Assembly: GCF_039710355.1 (NCBI RefSeq)
Contig: NZ_JBDKWZ010000007.1
Span: forward strand, 248,001 to 312,000
DNA: 64,000 nucleotides
Source: Rapidithrix thailandica
Lineage (GTDB): Bacteria > Bacteroidota > Bacteroidia > Cytophagales > Flammeovirgaceae
Direction of reading: 5' to 3'
Positions within the stretch are counted from its first letter, which is position 1; each line of letters begins with the position of its first letter. A program made the position numbers and the translations under genes. The notes beneath the pieces are model-generated. The model had not been told where the DNA came from. It saw nothing but the letters and a program-made list of their open reading frames with translations, and did no database searches. Shown here piece by piece: positions 43,201 through 52,289 of the stretch.

Positions 43201-43273
43201 CAAACAACGAATTGCCCTCAGCTAATACAAAGCATAACAGGACAACTAAAATGAGTCTGTAGTAACTTTTCAT
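40202..43273 (-). CDS. susC: SusC-like TonB-dependent outer-membrane transporter
   Basis: A 1023-residue SusC/RagA-family receptor. Signal peptide (LILVVLLCFVLAEGNSLFAQ); CarboxypepD_reg-like domain (residues 29-105, VKGTVTDATDESPIPGVNIL); TonB-box-like DEIVVVGYGSLTQREVTGSI; plug domain with VIRIRGAASVSASGDPLYVV and AVGIYGSRAANGVVFVTTK; then a 22-strand-type beta barrel ending in a terminal aromatic strand (TLGLNVSF). It imports oligosaccharides using TonB energy, paired with the SusD lid encoded next. Length fits the family. A 545-bp control region lies upstream. Confidence 0.94.
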   Translation of the reverse strand: MKSYYRLILVVLLCFVLAEGNSLFAQQLAVKGTVTDATDESPIPGVNILIKGTSTGAFSDFDGKFNIKVEKGQVLVFSFVGYETLEMEITNQTVLNVKLDANIQQLDEIVVVGYGSLTQREVTGSIARVKGQELAEVPTPSFEAALQGQAAGVQVIQGSGYAGSGSVIRIRGAASVSASGDPLYVVDGLPVTSDQFLTGNEGAFNTNPLASLNPNDIEDIKILKDASAVGIYGSRAANGVVFVTTKRGKSGKPKFTFSTRHGVSQPVAKAKMLNTAQYLQLRQEAWENDGGTGAVYLPGYTSATDDAATRLAAFEKASQVDTDWWDETTRVGYKQDYNLSMSQGTDKLKSYVGASYSNNESYLKGNKLERFTARANLDYALLSNLDMSLGASFARMVNHRVDAAWTGGLGDAMSEALPIYPVYNDDGSFFLPSNKKNPLWRGANKTLRTYQTTAMGNLNFTYRPVKNLTIKVGGNYEYLNLKDHKWESGELLNTTHKGTAELDQDEINNYNWVATAEYKFDLGADHTFKWLLGHEYQRSETKGFDDRKITDVTAPWYDDPEYEDTNYEGGTPFEGKLSKFISYFGRLNYTFKDRYTFQATLRADGSSKFGDNKRFGVFPTAAVAWIVSEEAFLKNSKIISFLKLKSSWGLTGNSNFGENKYLSKYVNQPAPGYNGKPILYPEQLGNPDLQWEQAENYDAGIEIGLFNDRITSEISYYRRYTSKVLMEVTLAPQIGFEDKQFDNVGEILNEGVEFSITTQNLTGAFQWSTTFNIAHNNNIIKSIGKFSQEAVSGGTNDTRVIPGYSVGTNYLVRFSRIDPENGRPIYLDKEGYETYTWDPANRVAAGNIMPDFTGSLNNTFAYKNFDMQVLFVFTRGGDIFDSSSKRQLGVVTTWNMREDLFDRWRQPGDQAQYPRLTLDTETYGSNTPWINTDQWLHDGSYMRLRRLSIGYTFSSNLLEKLKLSSARVSLTGTNLLTFTEFPGLDPEVARDFEHATDRNLSPNVTYLTPPQERTFTLGLNVSF

Positions 43274-43818
43274 ATTTACGCAAGTAGTTTAAATAGTATT
43301 GGATAATTGAGTATGACATTCCATCAACCTATCCAGTAGTTTGATAATTTTAAATTGTAACTGACATCAATTATACAATCCGCAAGTGTCAGATTTTCAT
43401 TTAAATTCAAAAGCTTTTACAGATCCACCAAATAGAACCGCATACAATTAGTTAGCGACTCTGATGAATTAAACGGATCAAGGGCACTACTTAAAAAAGC
43501 AAAAAACCAGCTATACAAGCTAGAAACCTCTAAAAAGAGAGGTTAACAATTGGTTAACAAAGAAATATTAACATTCTGTTGACCCGAAGAAATTTCCAGC
43601 GAAAATTTGCTAATGTTTACCGATTGTTAACCTGTACCCAATGGCAAAAACAGAATGTATAAGACAAGTTTCCACCAGGATTTACCATCAAATTATCGAA
43701 CATACACTCCTCAAAAACCTCTTTGACGATCCACATTAAACCGTTACGGTTTGATGTATCAACCCCAACAGGAATTTTGATAGGAAGGCCATCCGTACAT
43801 GCTTATGGATACAGCCTG
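43274..43818. promoter_or_regulatory. susC upstream control region with GGTTAACAA motifs
   Basis: No gene is seen in these 545 bp. GGTTAACAA occurs as two direct copies at 43541-43549 and 43552-43560 (11 bp apart) and once inverted (TTGTTAACC) at 43624-43632. On the minus strand, hairpin-forming AACCTCTC/AGAGGTT (about 43526-43547) and a weaker AGCT stem before a T-run (about 43490-43515) could terminate the regulator transcript or act as a leader attenuator. The repeats are good candidates for regulator-binding sites. Confidence 0.5.
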
Positions 43819-46752
43819 TTAAATGTTTAAAATAAAATCATTCAGGTTCTGATTATTAGGTAGGTTGAGCTTTTTACGCAAGCGAGAACGGGATACTTTA
43901 ATACTTTCGGGAGAAATGCCTAAAATAGATGCGGCCGTCTGAATATTGAGGTTCAAGCGAATCAAGGCACAATGCCGCAACTCCTGGGAAGTAAGTTCGG
44001 GGTAGTTCACTTTAAGTTTGGCGTAAAAGCCTGTATACACCTGTTCGAAATAGAGCTTAAACTCTTCCCAATCCTTATCCAGCCGAAAACTTTCATCAAT
44101 CATTTTCAGCGATTGTTTCAAATCCGTTTGCGAGGCTCTTTTGGACGATTTTATCAGCTCTTCCAGTTTGCTTCGCATCTCTTTCAGCGACTGGTTTTTC
44201 TGGATTAAGTGCAAGTTAAGAGTGGTCAATTGTTTGTTTTTATATTCTACCTGCTCGTGCAATTGCTTTTCTTTCAAATGCAAAAAATTCAAATCTGCTT
44301 CGGATAAAGCTTTCTGCGACTTAAACAGTGCTTCGTTTTTCTCTAAGAGTTCTTCTTTTTGTTGAATAATCTTTTTTTGCTGTTCGATCAGTTCATTCTT
44401 CTGCCGGTTAATTTCTTGCGTTCTGGCATCGATAATCTCTCTTAGCCGTTGCTTTTGCCGGATCAAATTAAAATTGTACACTTTTACGGTCAGTAAAATC
44501 AAACCGCAAAAGGCGAAGGCAAACAGAAGATACGCCCACCAGGTTTTAAACCAGGGGGTGGCTATGGTAAAAGGCACGACCAAAGGATCGCTCCATAACA
44601 TGGCATTCTTTCTACTGCGCACCTGTAATACATACTCTCCCTCACTCATTCCTAATACGGAGATGTTGCGATTGGTGGATACCTTGGACCAGGTGCTGTC
44701 CAGTTGTAAAATACGGGCTTGGTATACCATTTGATTGCCGGGATACGACAAAGAAATGTACTCCACTTCCCAACGGGCATTGTATGGAAATATCAATTGC
44801 ACCGTGTCTGATAAGCTGTATTTTTGCCCGTTGACCGTAAGGTTTTGCAAAATCGGCTGAGGAGTTTTTCGTAAAATCCGGCTATCCGGGCTTTGTACTT
44901 CCGCCACTCCTTTGGCCGTGGCTACCCAGATATTCCCTTTGGCATCGCCTACCAACCCCCGGGCTTTCAGGATTTTTGAAGGCAAACCGTTCTCACGGTT
45001 AAACAACATGGTCTTTTCATTGTGGTAATATACCAAGCCATACGAGTTGGCCAACCATATTCCCTGCTCACTGACCCATACCGCCCGTACCGGTTCATTT
45101 TCATTAAAGCCGTCTAACCGGACTCTTTGCAAGTTATGGTACTTACCATTGCGATAGCCCGCCTTTAACAATCCTTTGGAAGTCGCCAACCATAAATCGC
45201 CCTGAGCGCCAAAGCTCAAATCATTAACTAACAAGGGTTCCTCGGAAGGAAAAGGCAAAGGAAGGCTGATATTCATAAACCGGTCTGCGATTTTATCATA
45301 TTTATATAAGTACCCCTCTTTACCGCTCCCGCCACATAATACTTCTCCGAAAGGCGATTGCCGTACTACTTGAGAGTTGACTACTTCAGGATAATACCAA
45401 GGCTTTTGCCCCTCTTTGATTTTCAATAACCCTTTCAGACTTCCGGTAAACCAGGCATTCTCTTCCGTATCTTCATACACATGTAAAATCGTAAAATCCG
45501 GATCGTGTAGTAGTAACTCTACTTGTCCTGTCTGACGATCTTTTCTAAAGATTTGTCCGAAAGCCGAAGCCATCCACATATGGTCTTCTTTTACCACCAA
45601 CCTATCAATATACGATTCTGACAAGTTTACTTTTTGGGTAGTTGCCCAATAAGTGCGGTTCCCGGAGAGGGCATAGACATGCGTTCCTACGGTATAGTGC
45701 ACCTGTTTTTCAGGGCTAATATCCAAAGACTCAATCCGGTACGGTACGGTAGGAAGAACAGGATGCACCAAAGTCGCTTTCAATATTCCTACATTTTCAC
45801 TGCCTCCTATCCATAATTCTTTTGCAAGCGGGTCATAATGCAGGCTGATAATATCCGTAAAAGGCACCTCTTCTATCAGATAGTATTCCAGGTGCTCTTC
45901 GCTGATTTTTGCTTTAAAAAGCCCCTGATCCCAAGAACCTATAAACAGCTCATTTTCAGAAGTAAAAACCAATGAAAACACCTCTTTAATTTCCGGGTAA
46001 AATTGTTGACTGAGAATCTGTTGATCGCTATCGATTTTGAGTTGTAATAAGCCCTCTTTTCCACCTAATAACAGATAGTCTCCTTTATAGTTTTCCAATA
46101 CGGCCAGGTCCTTGAGCTTGACTTGAGTAGCCACCGGATCAAAGCGCTTGTAATTTTCATTGTACACAAACAATTGCCCCTTATAAGATGCCATCCAGAG
46201 GTTTCCAAACGCATCCTCCGCAAAGGAATAACTACGATGATAGTCCGCAGAAGTGTTTTCCGCTCCCAAATCGTACCGGGATACTCCTTCTTGATCAAAT
46301 TTGACCACAATCCGGTTTTCTCCTACCCACAAATTGCCTTTACTATCTTCAAAAATCGACTTCGGATAAAATAAGGTATCGGTAAGGGGCCGGCCGTGTA
46401 CCTTTGGGTATTTAAACACCGTTGTATCCGGCCGGTTGTGGATCTCCATCACCCCTTTGTCATGCAATACCAGTAAGTTTCCGTTTTTCCGAACACAAAA
46501 GGCCTTGGTATACGGAGAAGGAAGCTCTTTATAAAATAAGCGGGAATTAACGCCATCAAAACGCAAAATACCTTCGTCCGTAGCCACCCATACATATCCT
46601 TCCTTGTCTTTGACCACTTGTTTGATCAATTCTTTGGAAAGAACTTCATTAATATCATAGTATTGATGATGGTACTGTTGGGCAATACCGGGGAGAGTAA
46701 CTATCCAGATAAATAGTAGCGTAATTGCTATTAAGTACTTCCTCATTTTCAC
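43819..46752 (-). CDS. Membrane-spanning SusR-like regulator: propeller, Y_Y_Y, coiled coil, LuxR-type HTH
   Basis: A 977-residue one-protein sensor-regulator. Signal peptide (IAITLLFIWIVTLPGIAQ); two seven-bladed two-component-regulator propellers (repeats such as GYVWVATDEGILRFDG, GNLWVGENRIVVKFD, GNIWVATAKGVAEVQ); a Y_Y_Y domain (RWEVEYISLSYPGNQMVYQA); a membrane helix (WWAYLLFAFAFCGLILLTVK); a long coiled coil; and a C-terminal HTH (LTSQELRHCALIRLNLNIQT, then ISPESIKVSRSRLRKKLNL). The same layout is seen in SusR of B. thetaiotaomicron. It should bind maltose-like inducer in the periplasm and activate the downstream susC operon. Inducer identity is inferred. Confidence 0.88.
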   Translation of the reverse strand: MKMRKYLIAITLLFIWIVTLPGIAQQYHHQYYDINEVLSKELIKQVVKDKEGYVWVATDEGILRFDGVNSRLFYKELPSPYTKAFCVRKNGNLLVLHDKGVMEIHNRPDTTVFKYPKVHGRPLTDTLFYPKSIFEDSKGNLWVGENRIVVKFDQEGVSRYDLGAENTSADYHRSYSFAEDAFGNLWMASYKGQLFVYNENYKRFDPVATQVKLKDLAVLENYKGDYLLLGGKEGLLQLKIDSDQQILSQQFYPEIKEVFSLVFTSENELFIGSWDQGLFKAKISEEHLEYYLIEEVPFTDIISLHYDPLAKELWIGGSENVGILKATLVHPVLPTVPYRIESLDISPEKQVHYTVGTHVYALSGNRTYWATTQKVNLSESYIDRLVVKEDHMWMASAFGQIFRKDRQTGQVELLLHDPDFTILHVYEDTEENAWFTGSLKGLLKIKEGQKPWYYPEVVNSQVVRQSPFGEVLCGGSGKEGYLYKYDKIADRFMNISLPLPFPSEEPLLVNDLSFGAQGDLWLATSKGLLKAGYRNGKYHNLQRVRLDGFNENEPVRAVWVSEQGIWLANSYGLVYYHNEKTMLFNRENGLPSKILKARGLVGDAKGNIWVATAKGVAEVQSPDSRILRKTPQPILQNLTVNGQKYSLSDTVQLIFPYNARWEVEYISLSYPGNQMVYQARILQLDSTWSKVSTNRNISVLGMSEGEYVLQVRSRKNAMLWSDPLVVPFTIATPWFKTWWAYLLFAFAFCGLILLTVKVYNFNLIRQKQRLREIIDARTQEINRQKNELIEQQKKIIQQKEELLEKNEALFKSQKALSEADLNFLHLKEKQLHEQVEYKNKQLTTLNLHLIQKNQSLKEMRSKLEELIKSSKRASQTDLKQSLKMIDESFRLDKDWEEFKLYFEQVYTGFYAKLKVNYPELTSQELRHCALIRLNLNIQTAASILGISPESIKVSRSRLRKKLNLPNNQNLNDFILNI

Positions 46753-47086
46753 ATTGAAATTTCCTCGTTAATGGGGAAATATAAAGAAATCTCTACAAAA
46801 GTACGCAACAGAAACCGGTTCGCTGAAACCCTTGATGAAAGAAATCATTCAATGATCTGTTAACAGTTCTCTGAACAATACCATTCGGATGAATTCATCA
46901 AAGGCTGATTAAGCGGTTTGTAAAGGCCGAACGGAACTCCGGTGACACCTGTTTTTTCAAACGCCTGTGTTTTCTATTGTGCTCTATGTGGTTCAATTTT
47001 TTGTTAACCACCATAGAGACACAGTAGAAAAGAATAAAAGTTTCTTGGACGGAAGGTTCGTTTACACGACAACAGGCTTAATATTA
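46753..47086. promoter_or_regulatory. Regulator upstream region
   Basis: A 334-bp spacer between the regulator start and the convergent end of the scramblase-like gene. It contains the palindrome CTGTTAACAG at 46857-46866, sharing the GTTAAC core with the susC region motifs, and the near-palindrome ATCATTCAATGAT at about 46843-46855. No gene is seen. The motif may be an autoregulatory site. Confidence 0.4.
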
Positions 47087-47674
47087 CTATTCCTTCAACA
47101 CCATATCAATACACATCACGGCTGCCAGGATAAGAATTCGCAAACGGTTATTTTCCGGTACGGAGTCCTCAATTTGCAGAATATAATTGTCGGCAGAAGT
47201 GAAAAGCTCTTTGCCCATACCACTCCACTTTTTAGTTACTCTGGCAAACTCCATATTGTCTTTGATAAACTTAAAATCCCAACCGGTCCATTTTCCTTTC
47301 AGCATACACAACTCATTGTCGTTGGCATCCAGGATACTGAACTTACCTCCAAGGGAAAAGAACTTTTGTTTAAACTTACCCATCAATTGGTTTTGATCGT
47401 CATATACCTCTACGGTAGATAAGAACAAAGAAATTCCTCTTTTGACAGTTAATACTTTTTCTCCGGAAGATGTTTTGATTTCAATTTCGAAAGGAGTCAT
47501 CCGCTTGTAGTCGGTAAAACGGAGCATTTTGGTGAAAAAGCCCAGATTGTCTTCCCGGCAATTCATCAACATTTCCTGACTTTCCGGGTCATAGATATCA
47601 AAATTGTTAGCGGCTTTGAACATGCCTACATGTTCTTTAACAAAAAACAGGTTTTGGTTTAGTACAGGATTCAT
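47087..47674 (-). CDS. Phospholipid-scramblase-like / LURP-one-related protein
   Basis: A 195-residue protein with the beta-barrel pattern of the scramblase/LOR family: NLFFVKEHVGMFKAANNFDI, IEIKTSSGEKVLTVKRGISL, VEVYDDQNQLMGKFKQKFFS, then SILDANDNELCMLKGKWTGW and a terminal hydrophobic helix (RLRILILAAVMCIDMVL). Family members bind membranes; bacterial function is not established. Lies alone between the regulator and GH92 genes. Confidence 0.75.
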   Translation of the reverse strand: MNPVLNQNLFFVKEHVGMFKAANNFDIYDPESQEMLMNCREDNLGFFTKMLRFTDYKRMTPFEIEIKTSSGEKVLTVKRGISLFLSTVEVYDDQNQLMGKFKQKFFSLGGKFSILDANDNELCMLKGKWTGWDFKFIKDNMEFARVTKKWSGMGKELFTSADNYILQIEDSVPENNRLRILILAAVMCIDMVLKE

Positions 47675-47776
47675 GTACAGTTTCTTTTAAGAGTGTTAAA
47701 TAGCTATTTGTATGTGTTTTCAACGCTACAGCTTTATAATATTTTAACTGACTAGCGCAAATGACGAATTTTAATT

Positions 47777-47820
47777 CAAAAAAGGCCATAGTGAAAGATA
47801 GATATCACTATGGCCTTTTG
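47777..47820 (-). terminator. Terminator after the GH92 gene
   Basis: AAAAGGCCATAGTG / (T)CACTATGGCCTTTT form a 14-bp stem with an 11-nt loop, followed on the minus strand by a T-run. Confidence 0.85.
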
Positions 47821-47896
47821 AGAGCTACTCTCCCCAATGAATTTATATTTGAAAATTTCTTTTAAAAACTCATAAGAGATGATAAGTTACTCATAT

Positions 47897-50194
47897 TTAT
47901 TGCAATGCTGATAGTGGACTGGCTTCTGCGGAAGTTCCCCACTCAGACGGAGCCTGGCCCATCACAAACACCAACTCTCCTCCATTCATAATATCTTGAT
48001 GAGTGATATAAGTGTTAGGATATTCTTTTCCATTCAACTTTACACTTTGAACATAGACATTTTCCGCACTTAACCCTTCGGCTTTTACCGTGAAAGTTTT
48101 GCCGGTTGCTACTTGGAAAACCGTCTCGTCAAACTTGGGCGCTCCTAATATATAGTTCGAATCGCCCGGGCACACCGGGTAAAACCCAATGGCTGAAAAG
48201 TTGTACCATACGGACATTTGCCCACAATCATCGTTGTTTGGCATCCCGTCAGGCTTGGCTGCATACATGGTTTTCATCACCTCGCTTACTCTCTCTTGGG
48301 TTTTCCATGGTTGGCCTACGTAATTGTACAAATAGGTAATTTGATGGCCAGGCTCGTCTCCGTGTCCATAGTGCCCAATGAAGCCGGAAATATCCACATG
48401 TTGCTCGCCTTCCATATTCATAGGTTCGGCAAACAGTTTGTCCAGGTTTTGAGCGAAAGCCTCTTTTCCTCCCATCAACTCGATCGCCATGTTGGTAGCA
48501 TGCGGGTAGTAATAACTATACGCCCAAATATTTCCCGATACATAATGTCCTTTCAGGTCTTCCCAGTCGGTCAGGGAAATGCCTTCCACCCAATTACCGT
48601 TCCGGTCTTTCGGCCAGTATAATTGGCGCTCGGGATGGTAATGTTTCATAAAGTTTTTCGACCTCTCAAAAAACAACTTTGCATCCTCGGCTTTGCCCAG
48701 CTTTTCGGCTACTTTGCCAATGCACCAGTCGTAATACGAAAATTCCATAGTCTTTGACACCGACTGTGGTACATCTGCCGATACATAACCTAATTCCAGA
48801 TATTCTTCCAACCCTCCCGGATCGCCCAGGTCCGTAGGTTTCGGGTGAAAGGCAATGGCCCGCATCGCGGCATAGGCTTTTTCCACATCAATACCCGGTA
48901 CCTCTTTCATAATCGCATCGGCAATGACGGACACGGAAGGATAACCGACCATACAGCGATTGTCAAAACCACACAGTTCCCATATGGGCAACTGTCCTCC
49001 TTCGGCATGGCGACTGACCAGTGAGTTGACGAAGTCAGCCGTACGCTGATGGTCAATCAAGGTAAGCAGCGGATGCACGGCCCGGTGAGTATCCCACACG
49101 GAAAACGTACTGTAGTTATTAAAGCCCTCCGCTTTCAGAGTTTTATCAATCGCCACATATTGCCCATCCACATCCATCGAAAGGTTGGGGTCGATCATGG
49201 CATGGTACATTCCCGTATAAAAAATTTTCTTTTGTTCTTCCGAGCCTCCTTTCACTTGTACTTTGGCCAGTTCGGTTCTCCAGGCTTGTGCGGCTTCTTG
49301 TTTCACTTGGTCAAAATTCTTATTGCTACCTTCGGCTGCAAAGTTTTTACGGGCACCTTCCAGGCTTACGGCTGAAATGGCTACTTTTACTTCGATGCTT
49401 TCTCCGGCTTGAGTTTCAAAACTGGCAAATGCTTTGGCATCGGCCCCTTTGGCTTCTTTTTCATTTTCCAATACCGCATCTTTCAGACTGACTCCTGCTT
49501 TTTGGAAAGGCTTTGAAAAACGGGCCGTAAAATACACAAAGCGATTTCCGCCCCATCCCGAGCTATGGCAATAGCCTTCAATGGTTTGTTCATCGGTGAT
49601 TTTGGCATGTGTTTCTTGTGTTTTTCCGAAAATGATACTGGTAGGATCGATGATGACATGGGCCTCTTTCGATTCGGGAAAAGTATAGCGGTGAAAACCG
49701 ACTCTTGGGGTAGTGGTCAACTCTGCATTGATATCATAATCCAGCAGTTTTACTTGATAATAACCTGCGGTAGCCGATTCGTCATCATGAGAAATACGTG
49801 AACGGTACCCTGCATCCGGATCATTTTTCGGGCCGGAATTCAGTTTCAATTCTCCAACGGTTGGCATCAATAAGATATCCCCTAAATCGGACCAACCGGT
49901 GCCGCTCAGGTGTGTATGACTGAAACCTTTGATATTTTCATCGGAATAATGGTAGCCGGAGCACCAGTTCCACCCTTTGGTGTCCCCGTCCGGGCTCAGT
50001 TGGATCATTCCGTAAGGATAGGTGGCCCCGGGAAAGGTATGCACAATCCCGTCCGTACCGATAAAAGGATCGACATACTGCATAAAGTCAGCTTCCTCAG
50101 CAGTCGGGGAATCTGCCTGCCCGGACTTCTTGTCCGCCTGGCAAGCCATAAAAAGCGCTGTCAACAACAGCCAGGTGTAAGATGTTAATTTCAT
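47897..50194 (-). CDS. Glycoside hydrolase family 92 alpha-mannosidase
   Basis: A 765-residue lipoprotein (lipobox FMAC, then QADKKSG). Blocks are characteristic of GH92 exo-alpha-mannosidases: DPFIGTDGIVHTFPGATYPY, SPDGDTKGWNWCSGYHYSD, SLVSRHAEGGQLPIWELCG, the catalytic acid region HYGHGDEPGHQ, and NNDDCGQMSVWYNFSAIGFY with the calcium/base Asp residues. These calcium-dependent inverting enzymes release mannose from the ends of mannosides. It stands alone, with no second SusCD pair, so its substrate supply comes from elsewhere. Confidence 0.92.
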   Translation of the reverse strand: MKLTSYTWLLLTALFMACQADKKSGQADSPTAEEADFMQYVDPFIGTDGIVHTFPGATYPYGMIQLSPDGDTKGWNWCSGYHYSDENIKGFSHTHLSGTGWSDLGDILLMPTVGELKLNSGPKNDPDAGYRSRISHDDESATAGYYQVKLLDYDINAELTTTPRVGFHRYTFPESKEAHVIIDPTSIIFGKTQETHAKITDEQTIEGYCHSSGWGGNRFVYFTARFSKPFQKAGVSLKDAVLENEKEAKGADAKAFASFETQAGESIEVKVAISAVSLEGARKNFAAEGSNKNFDQVKQEAAQAWRTELAKVQVKGGSEEQKKIFYTGMYHAMIDPNLSMDVDGQYVAIDKTLKAEGFNNYSTFSVWDTHRAVHPLLTLIDHQRTADFVNSLVSRHAEGGQLPIWELCGFDNRCMVGYPSVSVIADAIMKEVPGIDVEKAYAAMRAIAFHPKPTDLGDPGGLEEYLELGYVSADVPQSVSKTMEFSYYDWCIGKVAEKLGKAEDAKLFFERSKNFMKHYHPERQLYWPKDRNGNWVEGISLTDWEDLKGHYVSGNIWAYSYYYPHATNMAIELMGGKEAFAQNLDKLFAEPMNMEGEQHVDISGFIGHYGHGDEPGHQITYLYNYVGQPWKTQERVSEVMKTMYAAKPDGMPNNDDCGQMSVWYNFSAIGFYPVCPGDSNYILGAPKFDETVFQVATGKTFTVKAEGLSAENVYVQSVKLNGKEYPNTYITHQDIMNGGELVFVMGQAPSEWGTSAEASPLSALQ

Positions 50195-50584
50195 TTTTAG
50201 TTGATTCGTTTATAGTTTTTACATCAAAGCGGAAAGATAGCAAAAGATGGGGAAAGGGGAATAAGTCCGGCAATTTGTGAAGGCACCTTTACGATTTACC
50301 AACCCTTACGTTTCTATAACTGATACAATACTGCAAACCTATCCTCACTATCTCTAGCTTTCAAGTTTCTAAAAGATTGTTAACATATTTGCAGGCAAAA
50401 AATACCGGATTCGCCCTATACACCTCTAACCCCTTATAAACCACTTTATTAGCACCCTCTTTGAAATTGTTAAGCATAACACAATTTGTTAATAAGTGTT
50501 AATTACCCAAGTCCGGTTACATCTAACCGATCGCTTTTGCGTGTATTACATCTGGTAACTATGTTCAATTTAAACTTAACCTTA
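50195..50584. other. Intergenic region upstream of the lipoprotein array
   Basis: A 390-bp spacer between divergent genes. TTGTTAACA at 50377-50385 repeats the core seen upstream of susC and the regulator. A stretch of TGTTAA variants follows (about 50465-50500). No gene is seen. It probably carries promoters in both directions. Confidence 0.4.
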
Positions 50585-51352
50585 ATGCAAAAGCTTAAAT
50601 TTTTTGTTTACGCGCTATTTATCACACCACTTTTACTTACTTCTTGTTCAAAAGACGATGACGATCCCCAACCAGCCAAACTGGAAGATGTAAAGTTTGC
50701 TTTGAAGGAGGATTTTGAGGAAATTACTGCTCCCCAAAATTTACAAAAATCTGAAGATCCGAATGCTCAACAAGTATTAGGCTATATTCAGCAAGCCAAT
50801 TCATTTAAATCGTATATGAATTTCTTTACTATTCCAGAGGGTGCAGAAAAATCCAATACCCCTATTAATGCAGCCGGAGGGAGAGTAACCAGTGGAGAAT
50901 ACTTGGTGTACAAATGGAGTTATGACGGTTTGACCATTGCTTACCAAGTCTCTCAACAGGGAAACGAATATGTATTTGAAGCATTTATCAACGATGGAGA
51001 GGGCTCATCAACTTTAGTAAAATATATTGAGGCACGTCAATCAACAGATGGAAAAAAGGGTTCCATGAAAGTTTTTGACTTTTATGATTTGGATGATAAT
51101 GGCAAATTAGATGATGTAACTGCTAACTATATTTGGGAACACAGAGATAATGGTAGTATTTATTTCAAATTCGACTTTGGTAATGATGCCTTAGTTTATG
51201 AATTGGAAGTCAATGCGGATGCTTCAGGGAAAGTCCAGTATTATATAGAAGGTGAACTTTACTACTTCGTTGAATGGGATGCACAAGGCAATGGCTCTTG
51301 GAAGTACTATTCTGAAGGAAAAGTTGTAGAAAGCGACTCTTGGACAGTATAA
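50585..51352 (+). CDS. Tandem-array lipoprotein 1 (one repeat domain)
   Basis: A 255-residue lipoprotein from the ATG at 50585, chosen because the signal peptide LFITPLLLTSCSKDDDDPQP begins shortly after it. One copy of a roughly 210-residue domain follows, starting LEDVKFALKEDFEEITAPQN and ending QGNGSWKYYSEGKVVESDSW. The Asp-rich stretch after the cysteine could act as a surface-export signal. The family is not recognised by name. The domain shows MORN-like aromatic/Gly strands near its end (KVQYYIEGELYYFVEWDAQG). It is the most divergent member of four tandem paralogues. Confidence 0.75.
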   Translation: MQKLKFFVYALFITPLLLTSCSKDDDDPQPAKLEDVKFALKEDFEEITAPQNLQKSEDPNAQQVLGYIQQANSFKSYMNFFTIPEGAEKSNTPINAAGGRVTSGEYLVYKWSYDGLTIAYQVSQQGNEYVFEAFINDGEGSSTLVKYIEARQSTDGKKGSMKVFDFYDLDDNGKLDDVTANYIWEHRDNGSIYFKFDFGNDALVYELEVNADASGKVQYYIEGELYYFVEWDAQGNGSWKYYSEGKVVESDSWTV

Positions 51353-51380
51353 GGAAACAAAACAGTGATTCAAACTATTT

Positions 51381-51415
51381 CCCGTTGGTAGCGAGTTACC
51401 AACGGGTATTTTTTT
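51381..51415 (+). terminator. Terminator after array gene 1
   Basis: CCCGTTGGTA / TTACCAACGGG form a stem of about 10 bp with a GCGAG loop and a seven-T tail. Confidence 0.9.
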
Positions 51416-51442
51416 CACTACAACGTACTTCATAAAAAATCC

Positions 51443-52183
51443 ATGAAAAAATTTCAATTAGTAATTCTTACAACACTTCTTACTTCTTTATTATTCACTT
51501 CTTGTTCGAAGGACGATGATGAGGCTCCACAACCGGAACCCTCACTCGAAGAAGTAAAATTTGCTCTGATAAACGGCTTTGAGAAAATCATCTTACCTCA
51601 AGGGTTATTGAACGAAGAGGAGGATGGACACGCCAGAATAGCCCTTCGCAGGATAGATTACACCAAGAAATACAGAAGCTATTACACGACTTACCTTACC
51701 ATTCCTGAGGATGCGGAAACCTCCAATACACCAATTACTCCGGGAGAAGGCGAGTACTTGGTATACCAATGGAAGAATGATAAGCAGGAAACCATCTTTT
51801 GCCAAGTCTCTCAACAAGAAAATAACTATTTATTAGAAGTATTTATTCAAGGAGAAAATGATGCTCATTTAAAGCTCTTTGAAGCTTATCAAGCCAAAGA
51901 CAGTAAAAAACTACAAATCAATCTCTTAGAATCTGTTGCAGACTTAGAAGAAGGAACTACTACTTGGGAAGAAAAGAACGGTAGCATCCACTTTGCCTTT
52001 GAGTATGAAGAAGTAAAGTTTGAGCAGGTTCTTCACCCGGACGGTTCTGGTAAACAAACATTATTTAAAAATAATAAGCCAAGCAACATCATCCAATGGG
52101 ACGCCCAAGGCAATGGTACTTGGACAGAATTTGAGGAGGATGGAACAACTGTAAACGATAGTGGCTCCTGGTCAAAAAAATAA
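51443..52183 (+). CDS. Tandem-array lipoprotein 2 (one repeat domain)
   Basis: A 246-residue lipoprotein with signal peptide and linker KKFQLVILTTLLTSLLFTSC, then SKDDDEAPQPEPSLEEVKF. One copy of the array domain follows (KKYRSYYTTYLTIPEDAETS, GEYLVYQWKNDK, DGSGKQTLFKNNKPSNIIQW). The first 120 bp or so are nearly identical in DNA to those of array genes 3 and 4, much more so than the rest, which points to gene conversion or very recent duplication. Function unknown; a surface-exposed binding or antigen-like role is plausible. Confidence 0.75.
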   Translation: MKKFQLVILTTLLTSLLFTSCSKDDDEAPQPEPSLEEVKFALINGFEKIILPQGLLNEEEDGHARIALRRIDYTKKYRSYYTTYLTIPEDAETSNTPITPGEGEYLVYQWKNDKQETIFCQVSQQENNYLLEVFIQGENDAHLKLFEAYQAKDSKKLQINLLESVADLEEGTTTWEEKNGSIHFAFEYEEVKFEQVLHPDGSGKQTLFKNNKPSNIIQWDAQGNGTWTEFEEDGTTVNDSGSWSKK

Positions 52184-52289
52184 ATTTCAACCCTGACGGC
52201 AAACAATTATCCTCAGAATATAACTTCTGTCTCTAAGAGGCGATAAACAGATTCAATCAGTTACACATGACTTAACAAATAAAAAATCC

